From Thalassolituus sp. UBA1087 (lineage in GTDB: Bacteria > Pseudomonadota > Gammaproteobacteria > Pseudomonadales > Oceanobacteraceae), in assembly GCA_002314145.1 (NCBI GenBank), contig DCCG01000042.1, positions 62,001-126,000 of the forward strand: a stretch of DNA of 64,000 bases. The letters are read 5' to 3'. A program made the position numbers and the translations under genes. Positions 1-9,508 of the stretch are shown here, one piece after another (positions within the stretch are counted from its first letter, which is position 1; every line of letters begins with the position of its first letter). The notes below the pieces were generated by a model. It did not search any database. It was not told the DNA's origin and saw only the letters and a program-made list of their open reading frames with translations.

Positions 1-757
1 GGGCCTGGAGGATGGCGCCGGCAGCCTGCAATTCGGCATTAATGGCAGCCGCAGTGTCCGCATCGGCATCGGCCTGCATGTCAGGCCATTGCTTGCTCAG
101 CAGCTGATATTTGCCGTTAAATTCGGGGTGATAGCCGACTTTATTCAGATAACGGGCCTGCGCCAGTAACTGGTCCACGGCTTCACGGCGGGCCGTGTCA
201 GCCTGCTGTGCGGCTTTGTATTGCGCCAGCCGTTCTTTGGCCAGCCGGTACAGTGCTTTGTCTTTGCCCTGTGCATGATCCAGCAGGGTCTGCAGATGGC
301 CGCCGTCATGGATGCCTTCGGCGGCAGTCAGGCGCACCCGGGCAACCGGATGTTCCATCGCAATATTCAACCGCTGTTGCTCATCGGTGATGCCGGAAAT
401 CGCGCGGATACGCAGCTCGTTGTCGGAGGTCAGGCCGGCAATTCGCACCAGGGTATGGGGATCGGAAACCGCACTCAGATCACCACCGGCAGGCAACAGA
501 CGCTCCAGCAGGCGCTCCCGGGCCTGCTGCCGGACTTCATCCTGCTTGCTGTGCAGCAGGCTTTCCAGTGCGTCACTGCCGGTGAGCAGCGCGACAGCCT
601 GGCTTCTCAGGCGCGGCAGGGGTTCATTGGCGATAAAAGCCAGACGTTCCTCATCCGAGCTGAATCCCTGCAGCGCCTGTTCACGCACGTCGGGTTCCGC
701 GTCCTGCCATTTCTGAGTCCGGGATCTGGATTTAAATAACTTCTCGAATAATACCAT
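1..757 (-). CDS. DUF349 domain protein, C-terminus cut by window edge
   Basis: A minus-strand frame opens with ATG at 757 and stays open to base 1, giving about 252 residues with no stop, so the C-terminal part lies outside the window. The N-terminus begins MVLFEKLFKSR. It is followed by short helical units rich in Arg, Leu, Ala and Glu that resemble HEAT-like repeats (for example LPRLRSQAVALL and HPVARVRLTAAE), and then by a helical stretch of the DUF349 type (ARYLNKVGYHPEF, LLSKQWPDMQADAD). This arrangement matches the large DUF349 proteins of Pseudomonas and Oceanospirillales relatives. DUF349 proteins have no firmly established biochemical role and no catalytic residues are visible. The next gene is divergent, and the 234-base gap must hold both promoters. 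Family call is fairly sure, function unknown. Confidence 0.75.
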   Translation of the reverse strand, partial: MVLFEKLFKSRSRTQKWQDAEPDVREQALQGFSSDEERLAFIANEPLPRLRSQAVALLTGSDALESLLHSKQDEVRQQARERLLERLLPAGGDLSAVSDPHTLVRIAGLTSDNELRIRAISGITDEQQRLNIAMEHPVARVRLTAAEGIHDGGHLQTLLDHAQGKDKALYRLAKERLAQYKAAQQADTARREAVDQLLAQARYLNKVGYHPEFNGKYQLLSKQWPDMQADADADTAAAINAELQAAGAILQA

Positions 758-991
758 CCGCTTGCCGTCCGTCTTTGCCGGGAATTAGCCATGCGCGCTG
801 TCATGTAAAGATATAACGCATGGCGGGTTAAAAATGCGCGACCATTGTACCCGCCCGGAGTGAATAGGGAAGGGGCATTACGGGCTTAATAGCAGGAGGA
901 TTCGTGTCAGTGGTCTGTGTTAAAATAGCGCCGCGGCGGCACAGATGGCCGCACCCTGATACTAAAATAACAATTCTCACCGGGGATCATC

Positions 992-1963
992 ATGATTTAC
1001 TTCCGTCTTATGACACTGGCTCTGCTGGTGCTTCTGACCGGCTGCGCTTCTATGGGAATGGCCTCCCGCCCACTGTCGGAACTGACCAACCACTACACCA
1101 CTGACGAGTCGCGTTTCATCGCCGTTGACGGCCTGCGCATCCATTACCGTGATGAAGGCTCAGGGCCGGTGCTGGTGTTGCTGCATGGTGTGGCCTCATC
1201 ACTGCACACCTGGGATGGCTGGGTAGCGGAAATGAAAGATCAGTACCGCATTATCCGCCTTGATCTGCCGGCCCACGGTCTGACCGGGCCAGACCCCGGC
1301 GTGGAACGCTACGATACGCAGTATATGGTGGAAAAACTGGACCGCTTTCTGGATAAACTGGGGATAGAGCGGCTGAGTCTGGCCGGTAATTCGCTGGGCG
1401 GCTTTATCAGCTGGAATTACGCCCTGCAGCGGCCGCAGCGCGTCGACAAGCTGATTCTGATTGATTCCGCCGGTTATCCGCAGGAGATGCCCTTTATTAT
1501 GGACTTTGCCTCCTGGCCGGTGATCGGTGAAATGAGCACACTCATGATGCCGCGTTTTCTGATCGGTATGAATCTGCGTTCGGCTTATGGCGATGAAGAC
1601 AAAGTGAGCGATGCTCTGGTCCGGCGCTACCATGATCTGACCCTGCGTCCCGGTAACCGCATGGGGCTGGTGAATATTTTCCGTACCATGAAAGCGCAGA
1701 GCCGTAATCCGCATCTGGCGGATCAGGTCGCGGAGCTCAGTGTGCCTGTGTTGCTGATGTGGGGCGAACAGGATGAATGGGTGCCGCTGACGGTGTTACA
1801 GCAGTTCCGTGATGACCTGCCCCGGGCCAGTGTCATCACCTACGAAGGGGTTGGCCATATTCCGATGGAAGAACTGCCGGTACAATCCTCCCGTGATGCA
1901 CGTAATTTCCTGCAGACGGGAAAAGTCTTTACACTGCCGTCTGCAACAGCAATGGGTAACTGA
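992..1963 (+). CDS. alpha/beta-hydrolase fold lipoprotein
   Basis: The 323-residue product starts with a lipoprotein signal. A hydrophobic stretch leads to the lipobox LLTGC, so Cys18 should be lipidated and the protein held at the envelope. The body is an alpha/beta hydrolase: the oxyanion strand LVLLHGVASS near residue 60, nucleophile elbow GNSLGG with Ser134, a late acidic residue in the MWGEQDEWVP segment and the catalytic His in GVGHIPMEE near the end. Substrate cannot be read from sequence; esterase, lipase or epoxide-hydrolase-like activity are all possible. It lies 34 bases upstream of the exonuclease I gene on the same strand and may be co-transcribed with it. Confident on fold and localisation, not on reaction. 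Confidence 0.87.
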   Translation: MIYFRLMTLALLVLLTGCASMGMASRPLSELTNHYTTDESRFIAVDGLRIHYRDEGSGPVLVLLHGVASSLHTWDGWVAEMKDQYRIIRLDLPAHGLTGPDPGVERYDTQYMVEKLDRFLDKLGIERLSLAGNSLGGFISWNYALQRPQRVDKLILIDSAGYPQEMPFIMDFASWPVIGEMSTLMMPRFLIGMNLRSAYGDEDKVSDALVRRYHDLTLRPGNRMGLVNIFRTMKAQSRNPHLADQVAELSVPVLLMWGEQDEWVPLTVLQQFRDDLPRASVITYEGVGHIPMEELPVQSSRDARNFLQTGKVFTLPSATAMGN

Positions 1964-1997
1964 ACAGGTCTGAGCGTTAAAGGTTTCGGAGCTGTCA

Positions 1998-3461
1998 GTG
2001 ACAGAGGACGAAATTCTTTTGAACAGTATTGTCTGGTACGACTACGAAACCTTTGGCGCTATTCCGGCGTGGGACCGGCCAGCGCAGTTTGCCGCCATCC
2101 GCACCGATGAAGATCTGAATGAAATTGAGGAGCCGGTGGAATTATTCTGCCGCCAGTCGGATGACTATCTGCCACACCCGCAGGCGGTGCTGATTACCGG
2201 CATCACGCCGCAGGACTGTCAGAGCAAAGGCCTGCCGGAAACTGAATTTATGGGCCGCATCAATGATATGTTCAGCGTGCCCGGAACCTGCAGTGCCGGC
2301 TACAACAGCATACGTTTTGATGATGAATTTACCCGTTACGGTCTGTACCGTAATTTCTATGACCCATACGCCCGTGAATGGCAGGGCGGTAATTCGCGCT
2401 GGGATCTGCTGGACATTGCCCGTTGCGCTTATGCGCTGCGTCCGGAAGGTATTGAGTGGCCAAAACACGAAGATGGCCGCATCAGCTTTAAGCTGGAACA
2501 CCTGACCGCGGCCAACGGGCTGGACCATGGCAAAGCGCACGATGCGGTATCCGATGTGCGGGCCACCATTGCACTGGCGCGCCTGATCCGTGATAAACAA
2601 CCGAAATTATACCGTTATCTATATGGTTTGCGCAGTAAACAGAGTGTCGGCGCCCTGGTGGATGTCAGCAACCATAAGCCGTTGGTGCATATTTCCGGGA
2701 TGTTTCCGGTCGAGCAGGGCTGTATGGCGGTGATTGTGCCGCTGTGCTGGCACCCGACCAATAAAAACGCCTTTATTGCATACGATCTGCATCAGGACCC
2801 GACGCCGTTATTTGAATTAAGTGCACAGGACATTCAGCAACGGGTATTTACCAAAGCCGCAGATCTTCCTGACGGCGTGGAGCGTCTGCCCTTAAAAGAA
2901 ATTCACATCAATAAAGCACCAGTGCTGGCACCGGCAAAAACCCTGACACCGGATCAGGCTGAGCGCTGGAATTTAAGTGGCGATACGCTGCGTAAACACC
3001 TGGGCATGATTAAAAACGGTGAAAATTTAACTGCCAAAATGCATGAGGTTTTTTCAGGCCGTGAGTTTGAAACCGTCAGAGACGTGGACGCTCAGCTTTA
3101 CGATGCGTTTTTCCCGTCAGCTGATAAACATGCTATGCAGACAGTGCATGAATTATCGCCCTGGGATCTGGCCGACTGGCCATCTCCTTTTAAAGACAGT
3201 CGCGGCGAAGAAATGCTGTTCCGTTACCGGGCACGCAATTTTCCCGATACGCTGGATGAAAAAGAGCGGGAGCGCTGGGAGCAACACCGAATCGCCCGGC
3301 TGATGAATCCTGATGCCTCGTTTAAAGGCCTGAATTTTGAACGCTTCGCTCAGGAATTAGAGCTTGCAGCCGGGCAAGTGATGGATGATCCGATCAAACT
3401 GCAGTGGATTCAGGATCTGCAAATTTATGCCGAATCCGTTTATCCGGTTATGGATTGGTAG
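1998..3461 (+). CDS. sbcB: exodeoxyribonuclease I (SbcB)
   Basis: Exonuclease I degrades single-stranded DNA 3' to 5' and works in recombination and mismatch repair. The 487-residue product is close to the usual length. The DEDDh exonuclease core is visible: motif I in WYDYETFG (residues 13-20), motif II in AGYNSIRFDDEF, and motif III in HDAVSDVRA with its His and Asp. The central SH3-like and C-terminal helical regions characteristic of ExoI follow. Translation starts at GTG (1998), with a GGAG-like sequence about 8 bases upstream. A terminator-like hairpin follows the stop. Confidence 0.96.
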   Translation: MTEDEILLNSIVWYDYETFGAIPAWDRPAQFAAIRTDEDLNEIEEPVELFCRQSDDYLPHPQAVLITGITPQDCQSKGLPETEFMGRINDMFSVPGTCSAGYNSIRFDDEFTRYGLYRNFYDPYAREWQGGNSRWDLLDIARCAYALRPEGIEWPKHEDGRISFKLEHLTAANGLDHGKAHDAVSDVRATIALARLIRDKQPKLYRYLYGLRSKQSVGALVDVSNHKPLVHISGMFPVEQGCMAVIVPLCWHPTNKNAFIAYDLHQDPTPLFELSAQDIQQRVFTKAADLPDGVERLPLKEIHINKAPVLAPAKTLTPDQAERWNLSGDTLRKHLGMIKNGENLTAKMHEVFSGREFETVRDVDAQLYDAFFPSADKHAMQTVHELSPWDLADWPSPFKDSRGEEMLFRYRARNFPDTLDEKERERWEQHRIARLMNPDASFKGLNFERFAQELELAAGQVMDDPIKLQWIQDLQIYAESVYPVMDW

Positions 3462-3472
3462 GCTGAATGATT

Positions 3473-3503
3473 TTTCCTGCCGGTGAAACAAAACGGCAGG
3501 AAA
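3473..3503. terminator. hairpin after sbcB, possibly bidirectional terminator
   Basis: Arms CCTGCCG (3476-3482) and CGGCAGG (3494-3500) form a 7-bp stem. It is preceded by five T and followed by AAATT. It lies 12 bases after the sbcB stop. The T-run favours termination of minus-strand transcripts arriving from the gene at 3721-4314, so it could serve both convergent units. Confidence 0.5.
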
Positions 3504-3563
3504 TTCCCGCTTTGCTATCGCAAAAATTTACCCGTAAAAAAACCATTGTGAAAAACCCTTAAT

Positions 3564-3590
3564 ACCTTAGTCGCGCTATAAGACTAAGGT
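3564..3590. repeat. 9-bp perfect inverted repeat between convergent genes
   Basis: ACCTTAGTC (3564-3572) and GACTAAGGT (3582-3590) are perfect inverted arms around a 9-base spacer. There is no T-run, so it is a weak terminator candidate. It could also be a protein-binding palindrome, although neither flanking gene starts here. The remainder of 3504-3720 holds no convincing gene. Confidence 0.4.
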
Positions 3591-3720
3591 TAAGCTGTGC
3601 TGTATCGCTAAAGGCAAGTCCTTTCTTTATGACCGCGTTGGTCTGAACTGCCAATCATAAAAAAGAACGTTAGTGGCACTGCTGTCCTGCAAGTTTTATG
3701 TCCTTTTCTTCAGCAGACGT

Positions 3721-4314
3721 TCAGCCCTGCGCCAACCCAGGACGTCTGGGGTAGAGTCTGACCAGGGGCTGTTGTCCGGGAAAGTCCGGCACTATCCATA
3801 TCTGTTCGAAGGGGGTGGGGGGCACCACAATGTGGGGCATGAGCTGATGAAAATCTTTGAACTGCCATAAAGGGCTGGCATTGCGGATAACCAGCCAGCA
3901 ACGTTTTGAGTTGTAATGCTTGCGCGCTTTACTGGCCAGAATCCGGCTCAGCGATTGTTTCAGCGTATTCTGCCATTCGCGTTTTGACAGTGCGTACAGG
4001 TACGCCCAGAGATGTTCTTCACCATGATAATGCTGATGATCTTTACGTCCGGCAATATCGGATGATGCGATTCTGGCTTCCTGTTCGCTGGCGTATAAAT
4101 GGGCAATTTCAAGATCCAGCTTTTTGCCCTGCAGGTAACAGGATATATCAGGCTTGGCCGGGTCGTTATGCCAGATGTGCCTCATGGGCAGGTGATATTG
4201 CTGCTCACAGGCGCGCATAAATAACCGCGCCGCTTCGTGTTCCAGCCGGCGTTTTTCACTTTCTGAGCGACTCAGCAGACGTCCGTTGTGATCGTGATGA
4301 ACATCAGACGTCAT
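3721..4314 (-). CDS. orphan protein with PD-(D/E)xK-like motif
   Basis: This 197-residue protein is not recognised as a named family. Its N-terminal third is charged and helical (residues 16-40). Residues 55-71 read PD, ten residues, then DLEIA, which resembles the PD...(D/E)-x-K core of restriction-nuclease-fold proteins, though the final Lys is replaced by Ala. Trp-rich segments follow (EEHLWAYLYAL, RCWLVIRNASPLWQF), and the C-terminus is Pro/Arg-rich. There is no signal peptide or membrane segment. It is convergent with sbcB, but that alone is not evidence of shared function. The gene is probably real because the frame is long, has a normal start and fills the space; a nuclease-fold relationship is inference only. 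Confidence 0.6.
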   Translation of the reverse strand: MTSDVHHDHNGRLLSRSESEKRRLEHEAARLFMRACEQQYHLPMRHIWHNDPAKPDISCYLQGKKLDLEIAHLYASEQEARIASSDIAGRKDHQHYHGEEHLWAYLYALSKREWQNTLKQSLSRILASKARKHYNSKRCWLVIRNASPLWQFKDFHQLMPHIVVPPTPFEQIWIVPDFPGQQPLVRLYPRRPGLAQG

Positions 4315-4461
4315 AGGGCTGCCTGTTATGACCGGCCGGTGGTAAACTGAGCCGCAGATAAGACTGTTTCATAAGGGCCTTATTGCCGCCATCCTCAGAC
4401 TGCAATATCGTCAATCCTGCCGTTATATTCAAGTCGTTTTTACCCTGTCAGGTGGACACTG

Positions 4462-5217
4462 ATGCCAGAAATTACGCTGGAAATACTGACCCTGCTGTTC
4501 GCCGCTTCTGTTGTTGCCGGGTTTGTGGATGCCGTCGCCGGTGGCGGTGGTCTGTTGACCATTCCGGCGATGTTAGCGGCGGGGGTACCACCGGTTCAGA
4601 CGGTGGCCACCAATAAACTGCAGGGGAGTTTTGGCAGTTTTACCGCGATGCGCTTTTTCGTCAGACGCGGCATGGTAAAGCCGCGCCGCGAAATGGTGCC
4701 TGTCATGGTGGCGCTGGTGTCAGCTGCCGTGGGTGCGCTGGCCATTCAATGGTTCGATGCGGATCTGTTGGTGAAGGTCATTCCATTCGCTCTGATCGCC
4801 ATCGCGCTGTATCTGCTGTTAGCCAAAAATGTCGGCAAAAAAGCCAGTCGTCCGCGGCTGAGCAGGCCACAGTTTAATGCCTCACTGCTGCCATCGGTCA
4901 GCTTTTATGATGGCTTTTTTGGTCCCGGTACCGGCACTTTCTTCACACTTGGCTATTGCCAGCTGAGGGGCATGAATATGCTGGATGCCACCGCGCATGC
5001 AAAATTGATGAACTTCACCACCAATATTGTTTCCCTGATGGTGTTTGTCTTTTCCGGAAAAATAGTGTGGTCAATCGGCCTTTGTATGGCCTGTGGTCAG
5101 GTCATCGGTGCCCGGCTGGGAGCAGCATCGGCCATTCGCCATGGCGTTGGGCTGATCCGGGTGATGACCATTGCCGTTTGTGTGGCCATCAGTGTGCGGT
5201 TATTGATCTATCCATGA
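4462..5217 (+). CDS. TSUP-family membrane permease (TauE/SafE type)
   Basis: The 251-residue protein has about eight hydrophobic segments and the two conserved halves of the sulfite exporter TauE/SafE family: the first in FVDAVAGGGGLLTIPAML (with downstream TNKLQGSFG), and the second in YDGFFGPGTGTFFTLGY (with HAKLMNFTTN). Family members move small sulfur-containing or organic anions across the inner membrane. The particular substrate cannot be deduced, and no sulfur-assimilation gene is adjacent. The upstream gene is on the other strand and the downstream signalling gene starts 151 bases later, so this is probably a single-gene unit. Confidence 0.9.
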   Translation: MPEITLEILTLLFAASVVAGFVDAVAGGGGLLTIPAMLAAGVPPVQTVATNKLQGSFGSFTAMRFFVRRGMVKPRREMVPVMVALVSAAVGALAIQWFDADLLVKVIPFALIAIALYLLLAKNVGKKASRPRLSRPQFNASLLPSVSFYDGFFGPGTGTFFTLGYCQLRGMNMLDATAHAKLMNFTTNIVSLMVFVFSGKIVWSIGLCMACGQVIGARLGAASAIRHGVGLIRVMTIAVCVAISVRLLIYP

Positions 5218-5368
5218 ACATCTCATGCCAGTTTATTAGTTAGCGGTAAATCTGCCAACGTCTCTCCCCATCTGGTCTAGGCTGATGAATCAGGCAGTGT
5301 GTGGGCATACAGGCAAATTTATGTATGCACCTGCGCGGACACTCCGGGCTGATTGGTGAGGGATACGC

Positions 5369-7591
5369 ATGTCAGACGAAGCCTTTCATTTTGCCGAAGA
5401 AAAAAGCAGTGCCTTACCGGCAGAAGCGGGTTGCTGGAAAGTACTGACGGTTGAAGATGATGCGACCTATCAGGCGTCTCTTCTGCATAATCTCCGTGGC
5501 TTAGTGATAGAAGACAATCCGGTTGAAGTACTGTGTGCTTCGTCGGCCGCCATGGCCGGTGGTATCCTCGCTGAACATACGGATATTGCCCTGGCACTGG
5601 TGGACGTCGTAATGGAGGAAGACGATGCCGGTCTGACGCTGGTGAGGACGATCCGTGAAGTACTGGGCAACGACAGCATCCGCGTCATTCTGCTAACCGG
5701 GCAACCCGGGATGGCTCCCAGAAAAGATGTGATGCTGCGTTACGATATCGATGAATACTGGAATAAATCCGACCTTACGCGGGAAAAACTGCACGCCGTG
5801 CTGCGCAGTAACCTGCGTACCTGGCAGTATATGGAGAAACTGAACCAGGCCAAGAAAGGCCTGCAGGTTATTATTGATGCCTCCCGCAACCTGTACAGCA
5901 AGCATGATTTACAGGCGTTTTCTCAGTCGGTTCTGGATGATATTAACCGCATTATTGATAATGATGGCGGCGGAATTGTCTGTAGCTGCATGAATACGGT
6001 CAGAACAGATTCAGACTTCACCGTAATCGCGGCCAATGGCGACTATCAGAGCCTGAATGGTCTTCCCCTGACGACAGAACAGCTGGACAAATACAGTTCA
6101 ACGCTGGCTTTGGCAAAAAACAGTCATGAGCATCAGTTCCGTCATGACTTTTCTGTCCTGTTTTTTGAGACTTCTAATATTGATGGCTACCAGTATCTGG
6201 TCATTATTGACAGCCCGGTAAAACCCACGGAACAGCAGATTTATCTGTTGCAGGTTTTCAGTGAAAATATCCGCACTGGTTTTGCCAATGTGGCATTGAT
6301 CAACCGGGTCACGAAGGTGGCCTATTTTGATGATACGCTTAATATCTATAACCGCAGCGGTCTGTTGCGGGAAATCGGCTCCATGAGTGAACAGGAGCGT
6401 AACCATTCTGTTCTGCTGCTGGTCGCCATCCGCCGTTACTCAGATATGATGATTGCATTCGGAGAAAGCTATTGCCGTAGTCTGCTGCTGAGTTTTATGG
6501 AGGATATCACCGAGATGCTGCCTGAACCCACCTCGCTGGCCATGGTCAACACCGGTGTGTTCGGGATCGTTATTGAAGCGTCGAAAGTGCCGGATGCCGG
6601 AGTGCTGGAAATGGCCTCCGAGCGTACCTTATCTCTCTCCGGTATCGAACACCATCTGTTGCTGAGTTTTTGCCGCACGGATCTGGCGCTGATGTCCCGC
6701 CTGCCAGCGTCTGAAGTCATTGAGCTGGCTGAAGCGACGCTGCTGCACGCTGATGAAAACAAGCAGGCCTACTGTGAATACAAAAGTGTCTATAAAGACC
6801 AGATCACCGGGCGTACCCTGCTGCTGCAAAAGGTTCAGAAAGCAATACTGAACCGTGGACTTTCCCTGCTGCTGCAACCCAAAGTGGATATGAAAAGCGG
6901 GCGGGCTGTGGGGTTTGAAGCTCTGGTCCGGCTGCACGATGACGATGGTAATATGATTGCGCCACTGGAATTTATTCCCCTGGCAGAAGCCTCAGGGCTG
7001 ATTACTCTGATTGATCAGCAGGTTCTGGGGATGACGCTGGAAGCGATTCAGACACTGAAGTCATTCGGTTATCAGCTGCCGGTATCTTTCAACGCCTCCG
7101 CGGTGGACCTTTATAACCGCAATTATTCCAAAGCAATATTTTCAGTCATTGCCAATAAACTGGTGTCTCCTGAATTGCTGGATATTGAGATCACTGAATC
7201 GGAAATGATCGCTGATTATGACAAGTTTGATGTATTGCTTAAACAGTTTGTAGAACTTGGTATGGGCGTCAGCATTGATGATTTTGGTACCGGGTACTCC
7301 TCGTTATCACGGATTACCGGTCTTTCTGCCACTACCCTGAAAATTGATAAGTCTTTTGTACAGGGGCTGGAGCATTCCGCCAGCGATCATCATGTGGTGG
7401 AAATGATCTGTCGGATTGGCGAACGCTTCGGCTATAAAATTGTTGCCGAAGGGGTGGAAACGGAAGCCCAGAGAAGAATCCTGACAGAAGCCGGCTGTTA
7501 TATCGCCCAGGGGTATCTCTTTGCCAGACCTATGCCGCTTGACAGTATTATTGATTGGCTGAGAAACAATGATGGCGCTGGTGAAAGCTGA
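5369..7591 (+). CDS. response regulator with DUF3369, degenerate GGDEF and EAL domains
   Basis: This 740-residue protein is a predicted cyclic-di-GMP phosphodiesterase controlled by phosphorylation. Residues about 23-150 form a receiver domain with acidic pocket E29-D31, phospho-acceptor D79 (LVDV), T110 and K133. A DUF3369-type segment follows (about 150-310). Residues about 315-430 look like a GGDEF domain that has lost the GGDEF signature (GVFGIVI in its place), so it is probably not a cyclase. The C-terminal EAL domain appears intact: EAL at 517-519, then DIEITESEM, the SIDDFGTGYSS loop, the LKIDKSFV strand and VAEGVET. It overlaps the following histidine kinase gene by 23 bases, which argues for translational coupling and a cognate pair. 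Confidence 0.92.
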   Translation: MSDEAFHFAEEKSSALPAEAGCWKVLTVEDDATYQASLLHNLRGLVIEDNPVEVLCASSAAMAGGILAEHTDIALALVDVVMEEDDAGLTLVRTIREVLGNDSIRVILLTGQPGMAPRKDVMLRYDIDEYWNKSDLTREKLHAVLRSNLRTWQYMEKLNQAKKGLQVIIDASRNLYSKHDLQAFSQSVLDDINRIIDNDGGGIVCSCMNTVRTDSDFTVIAANGDYQSLNGLPLTTEQLDKYSSTLALAKNSHEHQFRHDFSVLFFETSNIDGYQYLVIIDSPVKPTEQQIYLLQVFSENIRTGFANVALINRVTKVAYFDDTLNIYNRSGLLREIGSMSEQERNHSVLLLVAIRRYSDMMIAFGESYCRSLLLSFMEDITEMLPEPTSLAMVNTGVFGIVIEASKVPDAGVLEMASERTLSLSGIEHHLLLSFCRTDLALMSRLPASEVIELAEATLLHADENKQAYCEYKSVYKDQITGRTLLLQKVQKAILNRGLSLLLQPKVDMKSGRAVGFEALVRLHDDDGNMIAPLEFIPLAEASGLITLIDQQVLGMTLEAIQTLKSFGYQLPVSFNASAVDLYNRNYSKAIFSVIANKLVSPELLDIEITESEMIADYDKFDVLLKQFVELGMGVSIDDFGTGYSSLSRITGLSATTLKIDKSFVQGLEHSASDHHVVEMICRIGERFGYKIVAEGVETEAQRRILTEAGCYIAQGYLFARPMPLDSIIDWLRNNDGAGES

Positions 7592-9491
7592 CATTTTTCT
7601 GTTATTTGACAGTAACCGGCTGATACGCAAACGGGCACTGTTTCTGTCATCCCTGATCCTGGCTGTTACTCTGCTTATTTGTTTTGCACTGTATTACATC
7701 CTGGTCAGCCGGGAGTTACAGCATGTGACTGCGCAGCAGGAAACCGTTATTTTTAACAGTGCCGATCATATTAACCGGGAGTTGGGTGATATTGCCCGCG
7801 CGGTTCGTCTCATTGCTCAGGATGATTATTTTAATCAGGCGTTATCCGTTGATGATGACATTAAACAGTCGTTGCTGAACAACCGCTTTAAAGATTTCAG
7901 TCTGGGTCTGGGCAATGTTATGCAGATACGCTGGCTGGACCAGTCTGGCCTGGAAATCGTCCGGGTCGATTATCATAAGAAAAAACATCAGGCTGTACAG
8001 GTACCGGCTGATAAGCTTCAGGATAAATCCGACCGCTACTATTTTCAGGAAGGGATGGCGGTATCAGAAGGCGAAGTTTACCTGTCAGATATTGATCTTA
8101 ATGTCGAATATGGCGAAATCGTTAAGCCGATACAGCCTACGATACGGGCAAGTTTGCGCACCGGGCAGGGTGATGGCCTGCATCCGGGGTTGTTGATTAT
8201 TAATTATGATCTGTCACCGTTATTTAAAAAGCTGTCCGCTATGTCCGCAGAATACGCAGACCTGCAGGTTATTGATCAGTATTCCTATTGGTTGCTGAAT
8301 CCGGATAAAAGCAAAGAGTGGGGCAGAGATCAGGGTCAGCTTGCGCTTAATGTAGCCAGTGAAAGGCCAAAGCTTTGGCGGCAGCTGCAACAGGACACCA
8401 TACGCGGCATGTATCTGGATGGCCAGCTGCTCAGCGCTCACCATGTCGTTCTGAATAAAGATAATGCCAGCAGTCACAAAGTGCTGACAGTTCTGGCATT
8501 CGCACCGCAGAGCACTGTGACCGCTATTTTTCTGCAAGTATTCTGGCCGGTGGGCATGTTATTTCTATTGCTGTCGGTGGCCGGCTTTTATCTGGTGATT
8601 TATGAACTGCGTAACCAGAAAATCCGTTATCAGCTGATGGACAGTCTGCTGCATGAGAAAAATGAGCTTGAAGACGCCTGTACGCGTCTGGAAACCAGCA
8701 TGAAAGAACAGCAGGTGATGCAGGATGAGTTAGTCGAAACCCGTAAGCTGTCCGCTCTGGGAATGATGGTCGCGGGGGTTGCCCATGAACTGAATACGCC
8801 GCTGGGAGGCGCTTTAATGATGACCTCCGGGCTGACGGATGCCTGTGCTGAGCTGAAGCAGTCTGTGCAAAGCGGGTTGACCCGCTCAGCGCTGGAGCAA
8901 TATCTGCAGCGAACCGATGATGGCCTGGAACTGCTCACCACCAATCTGCAGCAGGCGAAGTCACGGATCGTGAGCTTTAAACGGCTGGCTATTGATCGGT
9001 TCAGTGAAGAGGCCGTGTCCTTCACCCTAAGGCAGGTGATTGATGATCTGATGACATCCATGCGCCCGATACTGAAAGAAGCCAGAGTCAGTGTTGATGT
9101 CTCCCTGAACTGTGAAGCCGGCTTTGAAATGTACAGTTACCCGGGTGTTATTTCTCAGGTTGTTCAGAATCTGATGATGAACTCCGTAAACCATGCGTTT
9201 GATGAAAAAGGCGGGGAAATACGTTTTTATGCCGAATGCCATGATGGCACAACGCTTGTTATTCATTACTCCGACGATGGCAAGGGCATACCGGAATCGA
9301 TGCGTACAACCCTGTTTGATCCTTTTGTAACCACCGGACGGGGGTCCGGATCAACCGGGCTCGGTCTGCATCTGGTACAGCAGTGGGTCAGCCGGATGCT
9401 GCAGGGCAGTATCCGGATTGAACCGACAGAATCCGGACGCGGGCTGGGGTTCTGCATCCGAATTCCGGTACGCATCCGGGCGGATGACTGA
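7569..9491 (+). CDS. membrane sensor histidine kinase paired with the EAL regulator
   Basis: The 640-residue protein has a transmembrane helix at about 24-46, a large periplasmic sensor region to about 318 resembling a double Cache fold, and a second helix at about 320-342. A coiled coil then leads to the dimerisation domain. The phospho-acceptor H-box is GVAHELNTPLGG with His406. The ATPase domain shows the N-box (QNLMMNSVNHAF), G1 (DDGKGIP), F-box (LFDPFVTTG) and G2 (STGLGLHL). Autophosphorylation on His406 and transfer to D79 of the upstream regulator is the obvious model. The start overlaps the upstream stop and has no strong Shine-Dalgarno sequence, consistent with coupling; the next codon is also ATG. 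The ligand is unknown. Confidence 0.92.
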   Translation: MMALVKADIFLLFDSNRLIRKRALFLSSLILAVTLLICFALYYILVSRELQHVTAQQETVIFNSADHINRELGDIARAVRLIAQDDYFNQALSVDDDIKQSLLNNRFKDFSLGLGNVMQIRWLDQSGLEIVRVDYHKKKHQAVQVPADKLQDKSDRYYFQEGMAVSEGEVYLSDIDLNVEYGEIVKPIQPTIRASLRTGQGDGLHPGLLIINYDLSPLFKKLSAMSAEYADLQVIDQYSYWLLNPDKSKEWGRDQGQLALNVASERPKLWRQLQQDTIRGMYLDGQLLSAHHVVLNKDNASSHKVLTVLAFAPQSTVTAIFLQVFWPVGMLFLLLSVAGFYLVIYELRNQKIRYQLMDSLLHEKNELEDACTRLETSMKEQQVMQDELVETRKLSALGMMVAGVAHELNTPLGGALMMTSGLTDACAELKQSVQSGLTRSALEQYLQRTDDGLELLTTNLQQAKSRIVSFKRLAIDRFSEEAVSFTLRQVIDDLMTSMRPILKEARVSVDVSLNCEAGFEMYSYPGVISQVVQNLMMNSVNHAFDEKGGEIRFYAECHDGTTLVIHYSDDGKGIPESMRTTLFDPFVTTGRGSGSTGLGLHLVQQWVSRMLQGSIRIEPTESGRGLGFCIRIPVRIRADD

Positions 9492-9508
9492 CGCCGCTTT
9501 TTTGTGCT

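Noticed and set aside
221..739. 172-residue plus-strand frame
   Set aside because: It lies wholly opposite the DUF349 gene, whose frame is open to the window edge and has recognisable domain sequence.
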